Positions 15,595 to 18,463 of a stretch of DNA of 18,463 nt are shown here, piece after piece. Within the stretch, counting starts at the first letter, position 1; every line of letters begins with the position of its first letter. Below the pieces are notes generated by a model. It saw only the letters and a program-made list of their open reading frames with translations, had not been told where the DNA came from and ran no database searches. The translations under genes and the position numbers were made by a program. Origin of the DNA: B73-G16 sp964448445. Lineage in GTDB: Bacteria > Desulfobacterota > B13-G15. The stretch is taken from NCBI GenBank assembly GCA_964448445.1, contig CAYVAU010000028.1, positions 1-18,463 on the forward strand, written 5' to 3'.

Positions 15595-15825
15595 ATGTGC
15601 CTCGGGATCCCGGGAAGGGTGGTCGAGATCAACGATGATATGGCCGAGGTCGACTTCGGGGGGGTGAGGAGGAGGGTCAGTCTCATGCTTTGTCCTGAGG
15701 TCAAGGTCGGAGATTACGTGCTGGTGCATGTGGGCTTTGCCATCACCAGGCTTGAGGAAGAGGAGGCCATGGAGACCCTCCGGCTGCTCGAGGAGTTCCT
15801 TTCGGCCGAGGAGGCGGGAGCTTGA
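15595..15825 (+). CDS. hypC: hydrogenase maturation chaperone HypC
   Basis: This 76-residue HypC/HupF-family chaperone binds HypD and carries the Fe(CN)2CO unit to the large subunit. The N-terminal MCLGIPGRVV is diagnostic; Cys2 is the essential ligand and the conserved His is H45 (VLVHVGFAI). The ATG at 15595 lies 2 nt after the hypF stop; the longer upstream frame overlaps hypF and is not used, because Cys2 must follow the initiator Met. A Glu-rich C-terminal helix follows. Confidence 0.94.
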   Translation: MCLGIPGRVVEINDDMAEVDFGGVRRRVSLMLCPEVKVGDYVLVHVGFAITRLEEEEAMETLRLLEEFLSAEEAGA

Positions 15826-16913
15826 ACCTCAGACGGGAGGATCCCGAAAGGGCCAAGGCCCTCCTGGAGCTCATCCAGGAGCTTTACAAGGGACCGGTGC
15901 GCCTGATGGAGGTCTGCGGCACCCATACGGTCTCCATCTTTCGGTCCGGCATAAGGGCGATGATCCCCCAGGGGATAGACCTGATTTCGGGGCCTGGGTG
16001 TCCGGTCTGTGTGACCCCTCCCGAGGAGATCGAGCGGGCCATGCAACTTGCCAGAGATCCGAAGGTGGTGCTTCTGACCTTCGGGGACCTCATGAGGGTC
16101 CCCGGAAAGAGCGGAAGCTTTGAGGACCTGAAGGCCGAGGGAGCCGACATTAGGGTAATCCTCAGCCCCCTGGATGCATTGAAGGTGGCAGAGAGAGAAA
16201 GCTGGAGAAAGGTCGTCTTCTTTGCCGTAGGGTTTGAGACCACAGCCCCTGCGGTGGCTGCCACCATCATAGAGGCCAAAAAGCGGGGGATAAGGAATCT
16301 GTTTGTTTTGAGCGCCCAGAGGTTGATCCCCCCGGCCTTAAGGGCACTGCTTTCGGGCCAAAGGGTTGGGATCGATGGCTTCATCCTCCCCGGACACGTG
16401 AGCGTCATCATAGGGAAAAGGCCTTACGGTTTCATACCCCGCGATTTCGGCCTGCCGGCCGTCATAACCGGTTTTGAACCCTTGGACATCCTGGAAGGGG
16501 TGGCGATGCTCTTGAGGCAGAGGAAGGAAGGGGAGGCAAGGGTGGAGATCCAGTACAGGAGGGCGGTAAGGGAGGAAGGCAATCCCAAGGCGAGGGCCCT
16601 TATGGATGAGGTGTTCAGGCCCAAGGATGCCAGATGGAGGGGAATAGGGGTCATCCCGGGCAGTGGTCTCGGCCTGAAGGGGGATTACGCGGAGATGGAT
16701 GCCGAGATCGCCTTTGGCCTTGGCCCTCCTGAACCGATCCCCGAACCCCCGGGTTGTATCTGCGGCGAGGTCCTGCAGGGGCTGAAGAAACCGCCAGAGT
16801 GTCCCCTTTTCGGCAAGGCTTGCACTCCCGAAAGACCCGTGGGTCCCTGCATGGTATCCTCTGAGGGGAGTTGCGCGGCTTACTACAAGTACGGAGGGGA
16901 AGGGCATGCCTAA
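15822..16913 (+). CDS. hypD: hydrogenase Fe(CN)2CO assembly protein HypD
   Basis: This 363-residue iron-sulfur protein is the scaffold for Fe(CN)2CO assembly with HypC and HypE. Conserved MEVCGTHT supplies C32, and GPGCPVC supplies C60 and C63. A C-terminal cysteine-rich region (C312, C314, C327, C334, C343, C351) holds the [4Fe-4S] cluster ligands. The start is a TTG at 15822 overlapping the hypC stop by 4 nt; no ATG precedes the MEVCGTHT motif, and GGCGGGAG upstream can serve as RBS. Confidence 0.94.
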   Translation: MNLRREDPERAKALLELIQELYKGPVRLMEVCGTHTVSIFRSGIRAMIPQGIDLISGPGCPVCVTPPEEIERAMQLARDPKVVLLTFGDLMRVPGKSGSFEDLKAEGADIRVILSPLDALKVAERESWRKVVFFAVGFETTAPAVAATIIEAKKRGIRNLFVLSAQRLIPPALRALLSGQRVGIDGFILPGHVSVIIGKRPYGFIPRDFGLPAVITGFEPLDILEGVAMLLRQRKEGEARVEIQYRRAVREEGNPKARALMDEVFRPKDARWRGIGVIPGSGLGLKGDYAEMDAEIAFGLGPPEPIPEPPGCICGEVLQGLKKPPECPLFGKACTPERPVGPCMVSSEGSCAAYYKYGGEGHA

Positions 16914-17913
16914 AAGGATCCTTCTCGCCCATGGGGCAGGGGGACGGGCCAGTTACGAGCTCCTGAAATCCCTCTTCCTTCCCCTCTTGGGAAATGAAAT
17001 CCTGAACCTCCTTGATGATGGGGCCCTCCTTTCGGTGGACTCATCCAGGATTGCCTTCAGCACCGATTCCTATGTCGTCAACCCCCCTTTTTTCCCGGGA
17101 GGCGATATAGGGAAGTTGTCCATCTGCGGAACCGTAAATGACCTCTCGGTCATGGGGGCAAAACCTTTGGCTATTTCTGCTGCCTTCATCTTGGAGGAAG
17201 GCTTCCCATTGGAGGAACTGGAGAAGGTGGTAAGGTCCATGGCCCAGGTGGCAGAGGAGGCGGGAGTGAGGGTTGTGACAGGGGACACCAAGGTGGTGGA
17301 AAGGGGGGCGGCCCAGGGGATCTTCGTCACCACTTCGGGCATCGGCCTCATCCCCGAGGGGGTCCTGCTAAGCGGATCCAGGGTGAGGCCCGGCGATATC
17401 GTCCTTTTGAGTGGCCCCATTGGGGATCATGAGATAGCAGTCCTTCTGGCCAGGGGGGAATTTTCCCTCCAGGGGGAGCTTGTCAGCGATTGTGCTCCTT
17501 TGTGGGGTCTTGTGGAACGGATCCTTGGGGTTACAAAGGATATCCATGCCATGCGCGATCCTACCCGAGGAGGGCTGGCCACCGCCCTTTGGGAAATTGC
17601 CCGCAGTTCCGGGGTGGGGATCCTCCTGGAGGAGGAGAGGATCCCCATAAGGCCCGAGGTCAGAAATGTCTGCGATCTTTTGGGTTATGACCCCTACTAT
17701 CTGGCGTCCGAAGGGAGGCTCCTGGCCTTTGTCCCCGAGGAGGAGGCAGAAAAGGTCCTTGAGACCATGAGAGGCCATCCTTTGGGGGCCGAAGCCTCTG
17801 CCATAGGCCGTGTCACCGCCGAAAACCCCGGAAAGGTCCTCCTGCAGACCCGAGTTGGGGGTCATAGACTGCTTGAACCCCTTACCGGAGGGCAGTTCCC
17901 AAGGATATGTTGA
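16906..17913 (+). CDS. hypE: hydrogenase cyanide-ligand synthesis protein HypE
   Basis: This 335-residue PurM-like ATPase dehydrates the carbamoyl group received from HypF to a thiocyanate on its terminal cysteine, then passes cyanide to iron on HypCD. The protein ends in PRIC, the universal HypE tail with the modified Cys as last residue. Other motifs are GAGGR near the N-terminus, CGTVNDLSVMGA, TGDTKV and DPTRGG (about 219-224). The ATG at 16906 overlaps hypD by 8 nt. It is the last gene of the maturation operon and converges on the kinase remnant 3 nt downstream. Confidence 0.95.
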   Translation: MPKRILLAHGAGGRASYELLKSLFLPLLGNEILNLLDDGALLSVDSSRIAFSTDSYVVNPPFFPGGDIGKLSICGTVNDLSVMGAKPLAISAAFILEEGFPLEELEKVVRSMAQVAEEAGVRVVTGDTKVVERGAAQGIFVTTSGIGLIPEGVLLSGSRVRPGDIVLLSGPIGDHEIAVLLARGEFSLQGELVSDCAPLWGLVERILGVTKDIHAMRDPTRGGLATALWEIARSSGVGILLEEERIPIRPEVRNVCDLLGYDPYYLASEGRLLAFVPEEEAEKVLETMRGHPLGAEASAIGRVTAENPGKVLLQTRVGGHRLLEPLTGGQFPRIC

Positions 17914-17916
17914 GGA

Positions 17917-18463
17917 CTATATCTTCCTCGGCAGATACACCGTGAAGGTCGATCCCCTCCCCACCTCACTCTCCACTTCGATCCTTCCCAGATGTGCCTC
18001 CACAATCCCGGCCTCTATGCGCGACATCTCCAGGAGCTTATTGACCAGGTCTATCAACCCCCTGGCCCTCTCCTTGGCCCTATGAAGGAGTTCGAGTCCC
18101 TTGGAATCGAGCCTTCCTGAGGAAAGCACGGCCCCTATGATCTGCCGGGGCGGTATGGGTCCGTATGAGGAGATCTCCCCGCTGGAATTCCTGGGTTATC
18201 ACCCGGTTGTCCTCCGACTGCAGGGATTCCTTAACGGCCCCCTTCAGCTCCTGAAGATCTATGACCTCCTCAAGAGGGCGCCCTATGACCCCTCTCCCTC
18301 GCCTCCATGCCCAGTAGCCTCGTGGCTGCGGGGTTCAGTAGCGCCACCTCCTTCCCCTTTCCGGTTTTAACCGGGTTGGGACCGAGCCTTTTCACCCTTT
18401 CTGTCATCTCCCAGCAGATCTCGGCAAACCTAGAGCCCATGGCCGCTGAGAGGTTGTACATCT
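17917..18463 (-). pseudogene. remnant of a PAS sensor histidine kinase (frameshifted and internally deleted)
   Basis: Three frames on the minus strand together spell a decayed kinase that runs off the window edge at 18463. From 18461 one frame gives a PAS-like piece (ALLNPAATRLLGMEARE) and then stops at about 18270. Its continuation (GRPLEEVIDLQELKGAVKESL) is in a second frame that runs to a stop at 18080. The end (IDLVNKLLEMSRIEAG, then IEVESEVGRGSTFTVYLP) is in a third frame that stops at 17917. The dimerization-helix end is joined directly to the last strand of the ATPase domain. The phospho-acceptor His region and the N, G1 and G2 boxes, roughly 100 or more codons, are missing. It cannot encode an active kinase as read. 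Assembly error could explain a frameshift but not easily the deletion. Confidence 0.75.

Noticed and set aside
17901..17927. Bidirectional terminator between hypE and the kinase remnant
   Set aside because: The pairing is only about 7 bp of mostly A-T with a G-T wobble and there is no T-tract on either strand.

Overview
The window looks like chromosomal DNA of a strictly anaerobic bacterium, probably a thermophile or moderate thermophile in or near the Desulfobacterota. Shine-Dalgarno sites are bacterial, coding strands are purine-rich with heavy AGG (Arg) and ATA (Ile) use, and two genes appear to be read through UGA with bacterial-type SECIS hairpins directly downstream of the codon (archaeal SECIS elements lie outside the ORF). 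The phylum is an inference. There are no IS elements, tRNAs, rRNAs or CRISPR arrays.

Region 1 (1-11921) reads as one long plus-strand transcription unit. It starts at a near-consensus sigma70 promoter and ends at a strong intrinsic terminator. It opens with five genes in the order of bamBCDEF of the class II (ATP-independent, tungsten) benzoyl-CoA reductase: an AOR-family subunit that keeps the BamB active-site residues, a polyferredoxin, an HdrD-like CCG-domain protein, a double HdrA flavoprotein, and an MvhD/BamF-like [2Fe-2S] protein. The HdrA and MvhD homologues each carry an in-frame UGA at a conserved Cys position, so both are predicted selenoproteins. Where Geobacter has the NADH-dehydrogenase-like bamGHI genes, this window instead has a two-subunit [NiFe] hydrogenase without a Tat signal, followed by metV and metF (methylene-THF reductase).

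Region 2 (11929-17913) is a tight hydrogenase-maturation operon: a HyaD/HybD-type endopeptidase, then hypA, hypB, hypF, hypC, hypD and hypE, mostly with overlapping stops and starts. It can supply everything needed to build the hydrogenase of region 1.

Region 3 (17917-18463, minus strand) is the frameshifted, internally deleted remnant of a PAS histidine kinase.

Taken together, the layout suggests a cytosolic flavin-based electron-bifurcating complex. H2 electrons would enter through the hydrogenase and the seleno-MvhD, split at the double seleno-HdrA, and leave both to a BamB-type tungsten enzyme (very low potential) and to methylene-THF via MetVF (higher potential). The gene content is read directly from sequence. 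The joint complex, its direction and its substrate are inference. No database search or folding program was run.
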